Of a DNA stretch of 64,000 nt, positions 1-11,918 are shown one piece after another (the stretch's first letter is position 1; each line of letters starts with the position of its first letter). Below the pieces are notes generated by a model, which was given only the letters and a program-made list of their open reading frames with translations, searched no databases and was not told where the DNA came from. This DNA comes from Serendipita indica DSM 11827 (taxonomy: Eukaryota > Basidiomycota > Agaricomycetes > Sebacinales > Serendipitaceae). The DNA lies in NCBI GenBank assembly GCA_910890315.1, contig CAJVGD010000045.1, positions 106,346-170,345 of the forward strand. Direction: 5' to 3'. The position numbers and the translations under genes were made by a program.

Positions 1-419
1 GGGTTGATGAGCTTCAGACGATGAAGAAGAGCAGCTGGACAAACTTCTGGCGTGGATTTTCCGTATGTATGGGATGAAATTTGATAGTCGAAAGGATCCG
101 AGAGTATAGGAAGAATATAGGTAGGTACAAAGTGTATTTTTGGGGGAATTTTATAGATAGCTAAACGTCGGACTTTCTTGGTGGACAGGGCGCATGGGCC
201 CGGGCCGAGGACGGAGTTGGGACGGAGTGTGGACCCGTCGAATTGGATGGAGAACACGCTCTCAACCCAAGGTTAAAAAGCACGCCGTCTTCCAGTTGGG
301 AGCTTTTGAGAAGACCACTTGGACTCGTCGTCCTTTGCCGCTCCTTGGACTCTTCCTCGTCCGTCCACCCCGTCGAAATCATCTTTCAACTCTCAGTCAA
401 GTAGATAATTTTTTCTACA
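1..419. other. No gene supported; 5' flank of the first gene
   Basis: I see no convincing coding exon on either strand. The short open frames here have no family resemblance and no splice-site logic. The last part, before the ATG at 420, is presumably promoter and 5' UTR of the plus-strand aldolase-like gene. A gene on the minus strand could end or begin left of the window. Confidence 0.4.
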
Positions 420-1986
420 ATGCCCACTGCAAACGGCACACACGTCTCCCGCCCTCTGAAGCCTGGCGTTTTCGCCCCCATTCCTACCTTTTTCCTCGAG
501 GGCTCCCAGGACATTGGTACGTTGTCTCCCTCGTGTTTACTGGCTTCCTAGGATCTCAACGCTAATCGCTTGTCCTCGTGCGCTTCTTATATCATCTAAT
601 CGCACCATTCCTCCGCAAATTTACGACGTGTGGACGCCACTATTAGACATTCCAACCCTCAAGAAGCATGTCGCCCATGTCGGCTCGGCTGGAGTCGGAA
701 TCGTCATGTGTGGCTCTATGGGCGAGGCCCACCATTTGACTGCAGACGAACGGATTCAAGTCGTCAAAGCTGCTCGTGAAGCACTCGACGAGGCTGGACT
801 CACTACAGTGCCCATTATCGCCGGTACAGGAGCTGGCTCGACAAGGGAGACAATCAAGTTGAGCAAGGACGCTGCTCAGGCTGGTGCAGACTATACCATT
901 GTCATTCCCTCGGGTTATTTCGCTGGTGCACTCGCCAATGATCGACTGGCCATCAAGACTTTCTTCAAAGAAGTCGCCGAGGGAAGCCCGTTACCCGTCA
1001 TGGTCTACAATTGTACGTGCGCATCTCTTAATTCTTGATTGCATAGAGAAGGATTAAAACGACACCCCCCCATCGATTAGATCCTGGCGCCTCTGGAGGT
1101 ATCGACATGGATTCCGACTTGATTGAGGAAATGGCGGCGGAGATTCCAAACCTCTGCGGGGTCAAACTCACATGCGGAAATGTCGGCAAACTCACGCGTA
1201 TCGCCGCGACAGTTTCGATTCCCTCGTTTGCAAAGGAGCACCCGCGGAAGAACAAGGATGCTCCGTACGTCTTCTTTTCTTTCGACTCTCCAAGTAACAA
1301 AATCCCTCTGAAACACGATGTGTAGCTTCCTCGTTCTCGGTGGATTCATCGACTTTTTGCTCCCGTCCTTGTACGCAAATGCCCATGGAGCCATTACCGG
1401 TCTTGCCAACTTGTACCCGCACACCATTGCTGCACTCTGGAATGCATCTCTTGCGACGCTTCCAACCGCTACTGGTCACGCATCCGACGCTGTCCAACGC
1501 CTCGAGCAAGCACAGCACCTGCAGGGGATTGTCGCGCGTGCCGATAGAACCATTGCGGTCTCGGGCATTGCAGGAACCAAGTGGCTATTGGAGAGGAAGC
1601 ACGGCTACGGTGGTGTATGCCGACGTCCGCTCGGACCGCTGCCGGCGTCTGTAGGCGAGGTTCTCGCGAAGCACAAGCACGTTGTCGATATCTCCCAAGT
1701 CGAGAGCGAGTTGGAAAAGGCGCACAAGACCAAACCTTACTCTTCGACCCCGGCTGTGATCAAAGCGACGAATGGTGTCCAGAATGGTGTGCCGGTAAGC
1801 AGTAGCCAAGAAAGCTCGTCCACTCCTACATCTTCACTCTCGCCTGCTACGCCCTCGACGAGTGCTGAGAACGATCAGTCATCGGTCACGGGAAAGAAGA
1901 AGAGCCATTCGCGCTCAGGTTCCCTTTCGAATAGCGTCCGGTCGCTGTTTGGTTCGATGAAGCGCAAAAAGGCGACGGTGGCATGA
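420..1986 (+). CDS. Dihydrodipicolinate synthase-family aldolase/lyase
   Basis: Four exons join in frame: 420-516, 647-1012, 1081-1264, 1326-1986. The first intron is 130 bp, the others 61-68 bp. The product is a class I (Schiff-base) TIM-barrel lyase of the DapA/HOGA/L-threo-3-deoxy-hexulosonate aldolase group. The N-terminal strand reads FAPIPTFF. The substrate loop GSMGEAHHLT stands where DapA has GTTGE. The YNYPGASGG motif holds the catalytic Tyr, and GVKLT holds the Schiff-base Lys. Fungi make lysine by the aminoadipate route, so a role in sugar-acid or hydroxyproline catabolism is likelier than lysine synthesis; that is inference. The C-terminus is odd: after the barrel come about 100 residues of Ser/Thr/Pro-rich sequence ending in a basic tail (FGSMKRKKATVA). 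I chose the ATG at 420 because it gives the barrel start directly. Confidence 0.85.
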
Positions 1987-2646
1987 TCCGTCTTCCCTTC
2001 CTCGTTGATTCCCCTTCCAGCACCACGCACGCCATCATGTTCCTTCTTTTTTTGGTCTCTGTGCAATACAACCGTGTTTACCTCATATTTCAGGTCCTGA
2101 CAACTGCGTGACGTGGATATGATCGCGTTCTAGTGGAGGCTCGGGTAGAGCTATTACTCCGACATGTGTCCATTTGAAGTGTCGAGAGTCTCGTGAATAT
2201 TACGTGTTGCAGCGATTGAAGCGCTTTGTTTGAAAGAGGACGAATAGAAGTGTCGTTTTGGTATACCATGGATTGTGAAATGGCAGCTATTCGCCGTCTG
2301 GACTTTCGCGGGGGAAAGATTGAAAGCTGGCTCCCGTCGGGCGTTGCTGTCCGTCCCGGGACGACTTTTCCCGTTGTATCTGCCAAGACTTTTGTTTTTT
2401 GATCGGTTTCAAAGTGTACAAAACCATGGTCGGTCTTCCTCTCTGCTCAGATGAGATCGTGGCGCGGGTGCAGGGTGGCGACTTGCTTTTTGGTTCCGAC
2501 CGCCCGAGCCGTTTGGACTGCTCGCGTCGCTTTCTCTTCTTCTATTCGCCATTTTCTTTTTCCAGTTTATTTTCTTTTTATTTTATACCCTATCTATCTG
2601 CAACGACAATCATACGACGCGCTTTCATACCTAGTACAATACCTCG
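1987..2646. other. Intergenic; pyrimidine-rich promoter of the next gene
   Basis: No coding signal fits here. Positions about 2520-2590 form a long CT/T-rich tract, typical of basidiomycete core promoters just upstream of transcription starts. It precedes the plus-strand membrane-protein gene starting at 2647. Confidence 0.45.
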
Positions 2647-5180
2647 ATGCCAGGAATTCAAAGGTACGTATCGGATAGAGCCGACTAGTCTCTGGCTAAT
2701 GACATTTGGGAATAGATATGTGATAGAGGAACGGCAAGATGCATTCCCTTCTGGCACCTTTGAACAATTTGGAAACTTGCCTCGATTTCCAAACCAGGGC
2801 ATCCAGCAGCCAATCCAGGCATCATCTCAACGAGAAACTAGATCTCCTACAAGCTCTCCACCGGCATCAAGCTCTCGTTCAACCTCTAGTTCGTCTGTAC
2901 CGGTTGCGCCACCTCCAGCGACGCTGCCTGAAGAGACACCATCATCACGAAGTGAGGTGCCGTCTACAACTCAGAGTACCTCGACGAGCTCGGTGACGGT
3001 ATCGTCTACTACGTCCACTGCGTCCACCAGCACGGTTCTGTCCACGACGAGCGTACGAGTCACGACGTCGCGGCCGTCCGCTACGAGTGTTCAGACGTCT
3101 ACGATATTTACAAGGACCACGACTATGTACATCCAAGAACCTCCAATACCCTCCTCGAATCCCAGCACCGACTCGAGTAGTGTCGATCCAACGCCGTCAC
3201 CGACTCACCTCTCTCCGACCGCAATAGCCCTCCTCATCACACTTGGTGCATTTTTCTTCCTCCTCATTTCCATTGGGGTCTTCCGCAGTGTGCATACGTG
3301 CATCCGCAGACGTCAACGGGAGAAGCATGACGACTCATTCCAGAGCTCAATGCACTCGGAAAAGGACGGGCCGAAGGAAACTTCTGGTAGGCTGGGTGTT
3401 GGTCACAAGTCAAAATCTTTGTTCTCCAAGAGCCCGAGCTCAATCTTTGGCGGCAAGGAGCGCACCGGGTTGACGCCGAATCCGAGTTGGACGACGTTTC
3501 CTGAAGCCATGTCTCCCGGCATCATTCCATCACGGTATCCCCTAGGATTGGTCGTGCCACCTACGACTGTCTTGTTTCCCCAGTTGCCCTCTGGAGGTCC
3601 AATCGGACTCGGAGTCACGACAAAGGTGGAGGATGCTACTCCGAGTTCTCATCCGCAGCAAACATTTGCACCTCCTACAATCACCATCACCTCGAGCAGC
3701 CCTCGTCAGTCTTCTCAGCCGTCAGGAGAGAATCCTCGCGACATATCTCCCTCGAATTCTCTCAACTCGGCCAGTGTGTATGAGCATCCCGTTTACGGTG
3801 CCCAGCTTGTCAAGCCGCCCAAGCTAAGATTAGCAAACGCGGACGCCGGAGGCCCCTCGTCTGACTGCGAGAGTGGAACGAGGAATAGCGGTTGGAGTAG
3901 CTGGGACGATAATGTTGGCATTGAGCTGGGCGTCAAGATGGATCGAAAGGTATGCCTTCTTTTCACAGAAAACTCTGTGAGAACTCACCGTTTCATAGCT
4001 TGCTGGCTCTCGTCGGGCTAACATGTACAAATCCAAGACTGCTCCGTCGCCACTTCGTCGTCAGCAACGCCTCGAACCAGTCAAGGAAGTGTCGGATTCC
4101 GAGACGGAGAGGCCGAATGTCGGCTCTCGCACGGCCATTGCGCATTCCTATTCCCAACGAAGGAGACCTGCAAATGCGTCTCCACTTTCGACGAGGTCGA
4201 GTCCACGGTCAATACGTAGCCCACGACGCCAGCAGACCGGCGAGCTGCTCTATGATCTTCCTAGATTCGATACTCTGAGCCCTAACATGCCTTCGCCATC
4301 GTCGCATCGAGGGGCATCATTGTCGAGATTACGTGGCTCGAACCCTGGGAGCAAGAGGAGACAAGACGCTGGGAACAACGTGAAAAGCTCGGATGGATCT
4401 AGTCTAGTGGCGAATGCCGGCTCCTCCCAGGCGTTGAACCGAAACTCCAATGTACCCTCTGTGGACCAGGGAACGCCGAGAAGGGATAGAAATGGCCAAG
4501 AGAACAAGCCAATCTCATCCTCGACTGGCGCCACCAACAGCAAGCTAAAATCCTCAACGACTGGATTTGCATATAAACTCACACCGCAGCTTGGGTCCTC
4601 ACCCAATCCGCATACAAGAGTGGGTACACTCATGATGTCTGCGGCGTACGACGAGGACGAGGTGGAGAATTCATATGTACGGCGACCACCCCTCAAAGAC
4701 ACGACCAATCGTCCCCCGACTCGGGTTGGGCTGGGTGTCATGATCCCGTCTGACGAGTCAAAGGAGAGCGACCTTGCCTACGTCGAATCTGCCCTAGCGA
4801 CACCAGATTTTGCAAGTACGGCCTACAGCTACAGTCCAAAACGAGATTATCGACGACATACGACTGGTACGAACGAGAGACGGCGTTCGACAGATGACAG
4901 GCAATACACTCCTTCAAGCGACAGAAGGTTCACAGGCTCTTCGACCGTGACGACGCCAGGAACCGGAAAGATCTCACCCGAGTACCGCGACGTACCGTCG
5001 CTTCCGCCAGTTGGGGGTCCAAACCTGCAGCAAATTAAGATGATGCGCGATCAGCCCGACTATAGAAGCCCGACATATAGTATTTATGGGCTATACCGCG
5101 ATCAGTCGCGTGTGAGCCCGTTGAACGCAACACCTGCAGAGCTAGTACAATACTCGAGCGCTCCGACAGAGCGGCTATAG
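2647..5180 (+). CDS. Ser/Thr-rich single-pass membrane protein, unknown function
   Basis: Three exons (2647-2663, 2716-3949, 3999-5180) give 810 residues. After a short N-terminal segment comes about 150 residues dominated by Ser, Thr and Pro. One clear transmembrane helix follows (ALLITLGAFFFLLISIGVF), then a basic CIRRRQREK stop-transfer, then a long polar, Ser/Pro-rich cytoplasmic tail. The layout recalls fungal cell-surface sensors of the Mid2/WSC type, with an O-mannosylated ectodomain and a long tail. However, I see neither a WSC domain nor an N-terminal signal peptide with this start. An upstream exon could supply one, since the frame stays open back to about 2399. The 17-nt first exon rests on a good donor (AG|GTACGT) and is the least certain part. 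I do not recognise a family. Confidence 0.6.
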
Positions 5181-5450
5181 TGCACTTTGGAAGGGGTGTG
5201 GCAGAGAGTCGAAATGTTCATACGCTGAGGGGCAAATGATAGAAAGGGGAACTGGAGGCTGGAGTGTGTGTCATGCCCGACACCACCGGTGTGGTTGTGG
5301 GAACATGTATACTAATCTGAGGACCTATCGACCAAGGTTACGCCCGGAATTCGACAGGAACGCTTCTTCGTGCGTTCTGAGTGTTGGCCTCAATGGGCGT
5401 CAAATTTCGGTAACCGCATGTGCGGGGTCATGCCGTCACCGAGATTGGTT

Positions 5451-5456
5451 TATAAA
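5451..5456 (+). promoter_or_regulatory. TATA box of cupredoxin gene 1
   Basis: TATAAA lies 51 bp upstream of the ATG at 5507. The same arrangement precedes the paralogue at 7303, and flanking words such as GAGTCTACTCTT and CACCCCATCG are shared. So the element was duplicated with the gene and has been kept. Confidence 0.6.
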
Positions 5457-5506
5457 CTCGACTCGTACGAGTCTACTCTTGCACCCCATCGTTATACTCT
5501 TTCGAC

Positions 5507-6183
5507 ATGGTCTCTCCGTCCCTTCTCTCCATTCTTGCCGCTGTTGCTGCCGTTGCTCGTGCAGCCAATTACGATGTCAACGTTGGTGCAGATGGCTTAA
5601 ACTTCACACCAGCGAGCGTCTCCGATGCTGTTCAAGGGGATACGATCACGTTTCGCTTCAGTGGGATGCACTCTGCGTCCGAGTCTACGTTGACTGACCC
5701 GTGTACCAAGAAGAGTGGTGGCTTTGATTCTGGACAGTGAGTGATAGCTTTTTAGCATTGTGAAAATGTACTGACGAGGTGGGCGTAGATTGACCGGCGG
5801 AACATATCAGGTTACGCTCAACTCGACGGACCCCGTCTGGGTCTATTGTAATGTCGGTGGACATTGTCGTGCTGGAATGGTGAGTGATCTATTTGCAATT
5901 CATTGTATGTCTGAGTGCGTCGTGCTAGGTCTTTGCTGTGAACCCCGGTTCCAACTTGGCGGCATTCCAAGCTGCTGCTCAAGGACAGACAGTTTCTTCG
6001 ACTGGTAGTGCCGGTGGATCTTCGACTGGTTCGGCGTCGAGTGCACACACCAGCTCGACGGGCTCTTCTGGCGGTGGTAGTGGTGGCGGCTATGGCAGTC
6101 CCGGTGCTGCATCTCGCTCTTCTTCGTCCTCTAGTGCATTCTGGGTGCTGGCTGGTACCCTTCTCGGTGTGGCAGCTCTCTAG
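5507..6183 (+). CDS. GPI-anchored cupredoxin-like extracellular protein, copy 1
   Basis: Three exons: 5507-5736, 5789-5879, 5929-6183. An N-terminal signal peptide (LLSILAAVAAVARA) is followed by a plastocyanin/azurin-like domain of about 110 residues. Candidate type-1 copper ligands are the His in FSGMHSASES and the Cys, His and Met of YCNVGGHCRAGM. A Ser/Gly-rich stalk of about 45 residues comes next, then a hydrophobic C-terminus (AFWVLAGTLLGVAAL), the usual GPI-attachment signal. The family is common in plant-associated fungi as secreted or surface serine-rich proteins; a precise role is unknown. The neighbour at 7303 is a tandem duplicate with identical lengths of exons 1 and 2. Confidence 0.88.
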
Positions 6184-7244
6184 TAAGGGTGATAAACCTC
6201 AGGGCTTCCGGGTATGAATCAAACTATTGTCGCCATATGAAGTGTATGAGATTAGATACTCCAGTTTGTCATTTATGACTTTTCAGGGTTGAAATGCAGG
6301 TCTTGGAAGCCTTCTCAGACCACAGTTCCGACTACAAAACGCCAGTTGGTTGAGCTTGGTTTGTAGTTCGGTAACTAAACTCCCTTTGGAAGCACCAACG
6401 ACTTTGATTGTGTTCAAGTTTTCGAACTCTGCTACTGTTTCGCTGAATTATGTCAGCACCAACTACACGGAGCAACTAAAATGCAAATGAAAGCGCATGA
6501 TGGAGGCTAAAGGGAATTGGTGAGCGACTCTCGGAATAAAGCTAGGTGAAAGACAACTGTGCGTACTCCTTCATGCATGTTTGAATTAAGAATCCGACTG
6601 GGCTATCCATGTCCGGTCGCGAAAGGGATGAAAGTCTTTGCCTCTCTGCTCTCCTTTTTGGGGCCTGAAGATGACGCTAATTGTACTGTGAATGTCTATA
6701 TCAGCTATATCTGCACATTGGCGTGCACGACACTGGCTGTTGGCGCATCTTGGCACGGGAACAGCAGGCGGTACACCCTCTAATCTGAGGTTCATAGCCT
6801 CTTCGGCCATGATGAGACCGAGACCTGGAGGATCCCTGCGGTTTACCGAGACATGACGTCGCTTGTACGTGTTTATGGGTCACACCTGCAGATCAAAATG
6901 GCGCAAGTATGTCTACGCGAGTGCGCTCCGATGAATGGGATATCCGTAATATACAGCTGGCGCATTAATCACTCGCTTCAGGAGAGCGGCGATGGCCTGC
7001 TGTGAGTGGTGAGTTGCGAAAACGGAAAACATCCACACTCGAGGAGATAACGGTAGATAGTTGTCAGAATGCTGGACTCTAACGCGGTTTGGGTACATGT
7101 AGCAACGTGTATGCGACTCTGGGCTAACGAAGGGAGCCACACCCGCACTTGGACACAAGGTACTCGTTCGTATATGCCAGGGTAATTCAATTGGCGTCAA
7201 AGTCCGGTAGCCAGCAGCGCGGGGCATGCTGGCATTGAGACGGG
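6184..7244. other. Intergenic region between the two cupredoxin genes
   Basis: About 1.1 kb without a gene I can support. The last 60-100 bp align by eye with the promoter of cupredoxin copy 1, both having a GCGGGG..CATGC word before the TATA box. That marks the edge of the tandem duplication. I see no RNA gene. Confidence 0.4.
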
Positions 7245-7252
7245 TATATAAA
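7245..7252 (+). promoter_or_regulatory. TATA box of cupredoxin gene 2
   Basis: TATATAAA ends 50 bp upstream of the ATG at 7303, matching the spacing in front of copy 1. The downstream words GAGTCTACTCTTCCACCCCA are nearly the same in both promoters. Confidence 0.6.
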
Positions 7253-7302
7253 CGATTGGTGCGAGTCTACTCTTCCACCCCATCGATACACTCTCCATCT
7301 AC

Positions 7303-8032
7303 ATGCTCTCTACGCCCTTCCTCTCCATTCTTGCAGCCATTGCTACCGTCGTTCACGCAGCCAACCACGACGTCAATGTGGGCGTAGATGGTTTGCAGTT
7401 CACGCCGCCAAGTATTTCAAATGCTGTGAAAGGAGATACGATTACGTTTCGCTTCAGCGGACTGCACTCTGCTTCCGAATCTACCCTAACCAGTCCATGC
7501 ACCCACAAGAGCAGTGGCTTCGATTCTGGACAGTGAGTGAGAGCCTGATAGTGATGAACGGCGCATTGACCACGATGGTGTAGATTGTCTAGTGGGACGT
7601 ACAAGATCACCCTCAACTCGACGGACCCTGTCTGGGTATATTGTAGCGTAGGCGCGCACTGTCGCGCTGGAATGGTTAGTGATCCGCTTTCAAGTGATGC
7701 CGTGCCTGAGTGTGTCGTATTAGGTCTTTGCGGTGAATCCTGGTTCTAACTTGGCGGCATTCCAAGCTGCAGCCCAAGGACAGACGGTCTCTTCAAGTAC
7801 CGGTACGACGTCGACGTCGACCATAAGTAGACCTCCGACAAACACTACATCTTCGTCTGCCACCATTAGTACATCTCCGCATACAAGTACCTCGACCACG
7901 CCGAGACCTTCGACGGCTTCGACAATTACGAGCTTGAGCACTTCAACTCCTGGCGCTGCGTCACGGTCAATGTCGCCATCAAATGCGCTCTGGGTGTTGG
8001 CTGGTGCTGTCCTCGGCGCAGTGGGCATCTGA
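7303..8032 (+). CDS. GPI-anchored cupredoxin-like extracellular protein, copy 2
   Basis: Exons 7303-7532, 7584-7674 and 7724-8032. The first two exons are exactly as long (230 and 91 bp) as those of copy 1. The product has a signal peptide, a cupredoxin domain with the same candidate ligands (FSGLHSASES; YCSVGAHCRAGM), a Ser/Thr-rich stalk and a GPI-signal C-terminus (ALWVLAGAVLGAVGI). The stalk is the main difference from copy 1: it is Thr/Ser/Pro-rich and longer instead of Gly-rich. So the linker has diverged while the domain and the segment NPGSNLAAFQAAAQGQTVSS stayed identical. Confidence 0.88.
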
Positions 8033-8331
8033 TCTGTTCGGTAATCAAAGTGTAGAGCTGCAAGAAAATGAATAAAGGCTGTTGCGAGCACACGAGTGTG
8101 AATGATAAACGTCGTTTCTTGACCTTTTATTGGGAGTCCCTATGATTAAGGACCGGAGGACCGTATTAAGAGTTCGATAGTCAATAGCTCCAGCCGTGAG
8201 CGCTAAACTCATTGAATCCAGTTGGAGAGTTGAGTGGGTCAACGTCCTATATGTTCTGCTTGCAAGCGAGGATAGTCTTGGTCGGGTCCAAGCGTTTGCA
8301 CTCCGCCACCTCTGACGATTCAGTTCAAAAC

Positions 8332-10276
8332 ATGCCGGTAGCCGTCTCGACGCAGTCTACACCATCTCAAACGGAGCAATTGATCCGGGTTACATCCGCA
8401 ATCGCGCTCGAGCTCATCAAAGCGCACGATGCGGGTCAAACGGTGTCGCTGAATGAGATCCGGAATAAAATGAGCAAAAAATACAACTTTAGCGGAGTAC
8501 CACGTCTCGTAGACATTATCAGCGCAGTACCAGACGAGTACAAAAAGGCCCTCTTGCCAAAGCTAAAAGCGAGGCCGATTCGGACTGCATCTGGGGTGAG
8601 TGGCAGCCCCTTCCTGAATGATTCCCGCCGGAGATGCGTTTAGCACGGTACTAACAGAGTTTATTTGTATAGATTGCCGTTGTTGCGGTGATGTGTAAAC
8701 CCCATCGATGTCCACACATCGCCATGACAGGGAATATCTGCGTATATTGCCCAGGAGGACCAGATTCAGACTTTGACTACAGCACTCAAAGCTATACGGG
8801 ATACGAGCCTACAAGTATGCGGGCTATACGTGCCCGATACGATCCATACGAACAGACAAAAGGACGAGTAGAACAACTTCGAAGCCTAGGCCATAGCGTT
8901 GACAAAGTCGAGTTTATTGTCATGGGAGGAACATTCATGTCGATGCCAGAAGACTATCGTAACAAGTTCATCGCCCAGCTACACAACGCTCTTTCCGGAT
9001 ATACTGGTCAAGATGTCGACGAGGCGGTCAGGTGGGATGCAATCAGTTGCTTCATCGAGTGTGATAATGAACTTGGATAGATTCTCTGAACAGAGCAAGT
9101 CCAAGGCGATCGGTATCACCATCGAGACACGTCCAGACTACTGCCTACGACCACACCTCTCGCAAATGCTCCGCTACGGATGCACGCGTCTCGAAATTGG
9201 AGTTCAATCTGTGTACGAGGATGTAGCACGGGATACGAACCGAGGGCATACAGTGCGAGCCGTGTCAGAATCTTTCCACCTCGCCAAGGATGCAGGCTTC
9301 AAAGTTGTTGCGCACATGATGCCTGATTTGCCCAACGTTGGCTTGGAGCGGGATTTGGAGCAGTTCAAGGAATATTTTGAGAATCCAGCATTTCGGTCGG
9401 ACGGACTGAAGATTTATCCCACTTTGGTTATTCGAGGGACGGGGCTCTATGAGCTATGGAGGACAGGGAGGTACAAGAACTATACGCCCAACGTCTTGGT
9501 TGACGTGGTGGCGAGAATATTGGCTCTTGTACCGCCGTGGACGAGGGTTTATCGAGTGCAAAGGTGAGCTCATTTCAATCACGAGATGGTTGCTAACGTT
9601 TATAAGGGACATTCCTCTTCCACTGGTGTCGAGCGGCTGTGAAAACTCTGGAAATTTACGAGAGCTGGCCCTTCAGCGGATGAAGGACTTTGGCACAGAG
9701 TGTCGGGACGTGAGGTTTAGAGAAGTCGGAGTAAGTGATCTTGATTGTTTGTCTATCATTACTCATTTCTCTAGATACATGAGATTCACCACAAAGTTCG
9801 ACCAGACCGCGTCGAGCTCATTCGAAGAGACTATACGGCCAACGGTGGATGGGAGACGTTCCTCTCGTACGAAGACCCGGAGAAAGATATCTTAGTTGGA
9901 CTTCTTCGTCTTCGAAAGTGTTCCGATGAGGGTACATTCAGGCCGGAGCTCGTTCGAAGACCCGTGGTGGACGGAGAAGAGGAGGGTGGGTCGGTGAGCA
10001 TCGTGCGTGAGCTACATGTGTATGGCACAGCCATCCCCGTTCACGGGCGTGATCCGACAAAGTTCCAGCATCAGGTACGTATAAACTTTGTCTGATTACC
10101 AGCTGACGGGGCCACAGGGCTTTGGCACCTTGTTGATGGAAGAAGCGGAACGGATAGCCAGAGATGAGCATGGTAGCGTCAAGCTTGCTGTCATCTCTGG
10201 AGTAGGGACACGGGATTACTATCGAAGACTAGGCTACGAGCTCGATGGACCATACATGTCCAAGTCTCTCCTATAG
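8332..10276 (+). CDS. ELP3: Elongator complex catalytic subunit 3 (radical SAM / acetyltransferase)
   Basis: Six exons (8332-8595, 8673-9031, 9081-9563, 9607-9730, 9775-10074, 10118-10276) give 562 residues, the usual ELP3 length. ELP3 starts the xcm5U-type modification of wobble uridine in tRNA anticodons, using acetyl-CoA and S-adenosylmethionine, in the cytosolic Elongator complex. The radical-SAM iron-sulfur cysteines are in [14 protein letters not shown]. Downstream core segments are [14 protein letters not shown] and [10 protein letters not shown]. The C-terminal GNAT domain shows [16 protein letters not shown] and ends [17 protein letters not shown]. Introns are 43-77 bp. I preferred the ATG at 8332 to an in-frame one at 8212 because the N-terminus then matches the family and is not interrupted by promoter-like sequence. 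Confidence 0.96.
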
Positions 10277-10459
10277 ACTGAGTGTATTGCATCGCATTTT
10301 GAGCGCCAAGTTAACATCAAAGACCACAGTCTAGAGTCTGGACCTATATAAGCTAGACGGGTATGCTATCATAGGTTGGACCTGACGACAACAGTGACGA
10401 CTTTGATCCTATTGCGATCTCCTCTACGAACGATCCCCGCATAATCCATTCTCGTTGTA

Positions 10460-11788
10460 ATGCGCACAATTCTTGTCACTGGCGCAACAGGCCACCAAGG
10501 TCATGCTGTCATTTGCAGCCTGCTAAGGGAAAATGCGGCTCAGGGAGATCAACACAAGCACTTTAAGATTCTCGCCACAACACGTGATCCAGACTCACCA
10601 AGAGCAACTGCACTTCTAAGGAAGGGAGGCGGGCGCGTGGAAGTCGTCAGGTGCAATCTCAATGATGCAAATGAGGTCAATGGTCTATTCACAAAGTGTG
10701 GGCCACACTCTGGCAAGATTTGGGGCGTCTTTTGTGCATTGGTATTCCCTGGTCCGGGCAAGAGTGCAGTCGGCGAGGAGAGACAAGGAAAGGTGAGGTT
10801 TCCTATATCACAGCATATGAAGTAGAACTGATCACTTCTTTTAGACACTCATTGATGCTGCGATCAAGCACGGCGTTAGCCACTTTGTGTACTCATCCGT
10901 CGATAGAGGCGGTGAAGCACGGGATGATACCTTTACACTCGACAAGGCTGCCAAGGTCGCGATTGAAAGATACCTCAAGAAACGAACTGGGGAGGAAGGG
11001 TCGATGTCCTGGACGTATGTTGCGGTCACTTCATCTATATTGCTCTCACAACCCCCCCCCCAGTATCTTGCGACCTGGATTCTTTATGACCAACTTTGTT
11101 GGATCTGCGGGCAAAATTGCAGCTGCAGTGGTCCGTGAAGGACTCAAGCCATCGACCAAATTGGAACTTGTCGCCGTCGAGGATATTGGGGAGTTCGCCA
11201 GAGTGGTGTTTCATGTAGGCTACTCGTATAAGGCGATCTATCCTTTCTGACGAGTATCTAGGACCCGCAGAAATACTCGTCGAGATGCGTCGTCCTCGGC
11301 GCAGAGTGTCTCACGGCGGCTGAACGTGATGCGAGCTATGCTAGAGCGATGACGCCGCATAATACGGATAAAAACGTGAGCAAGAAGGACAAACCTAAGA
11401 ATAAACAGCTTCCTTCTGCTTCTGGGATCCTCGCCCGTGCGCTCATACGCTGGAATGGATTCACCAGAGACCTGTACGTCTTCGCCTCTTAGCTTCCTTG
11501 TATCTCACCCATTGGGAATCTAGGTGCAAAGAGTTTGAACAGGCGTATACTGCGCATATGGAAATGAACAACGGAGATCCAGAGGCGCACTTGCGCGAGT
11601 TCCGAGAAGCGCTCACAAGCCCAGACGGACAGCCTCTCTGGACTACGTTCGAAATATTTTGTGCGCGAAACTTCCGGGGAGGGAGGCTCTATAGAAAAGA
11701 GAACAAAGAAGACTTCGAAGCTCACGGGGTCGGCAAGGATCTGGAGGGAATCGTCGCGACTGGGGCACTGAGCCAAGAGCAAGCCTGA
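10460..11788 (+). CDS. NmrA-like NAD(P)-binding protein
   Basis: Five exons (10460-10792, 10845-11014, 11064-11214, 11262-11473, 11524-11788) give 376 residues. The N-terminus is a Rossmann nucleotide-binding motif (ILVTGATGHQGHAV). FVYSSVDRGG and LRPGFFMTNFVG follow, as in NmrA/HSCARG-type atypical short-chain dehydrogenases that sense NAD(P) state or act as reductases. The last about 90 residues, charged and ending GALSQEQA, lie beyond the usual NmrA fold and are not recognised. The third acceptor lies in a run of nine C's followed by AG. A second, unrelated-looking NmrA-type gene lies at 55836-56895. Confidence 0.8.
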
Positions 11789-11918
11789 TGTAGTTCATTG
11801 CTTCATTTGACGGCAGGGTTGCCGACAACATATCCCCGAAATCTTATACCCTAGCAAAGGCGCTCTATATGCTCCATATGTACTATGATTTGATCTCTTG
11901 TAATATATACGTGATAGG

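Noticed and set aside
6184-7300. Additional small genes between the cupredoxins
   Set aside because: Several 60-100 codon frames exist on both strands, but none has splice logic, composition or motifs that suggest coding.
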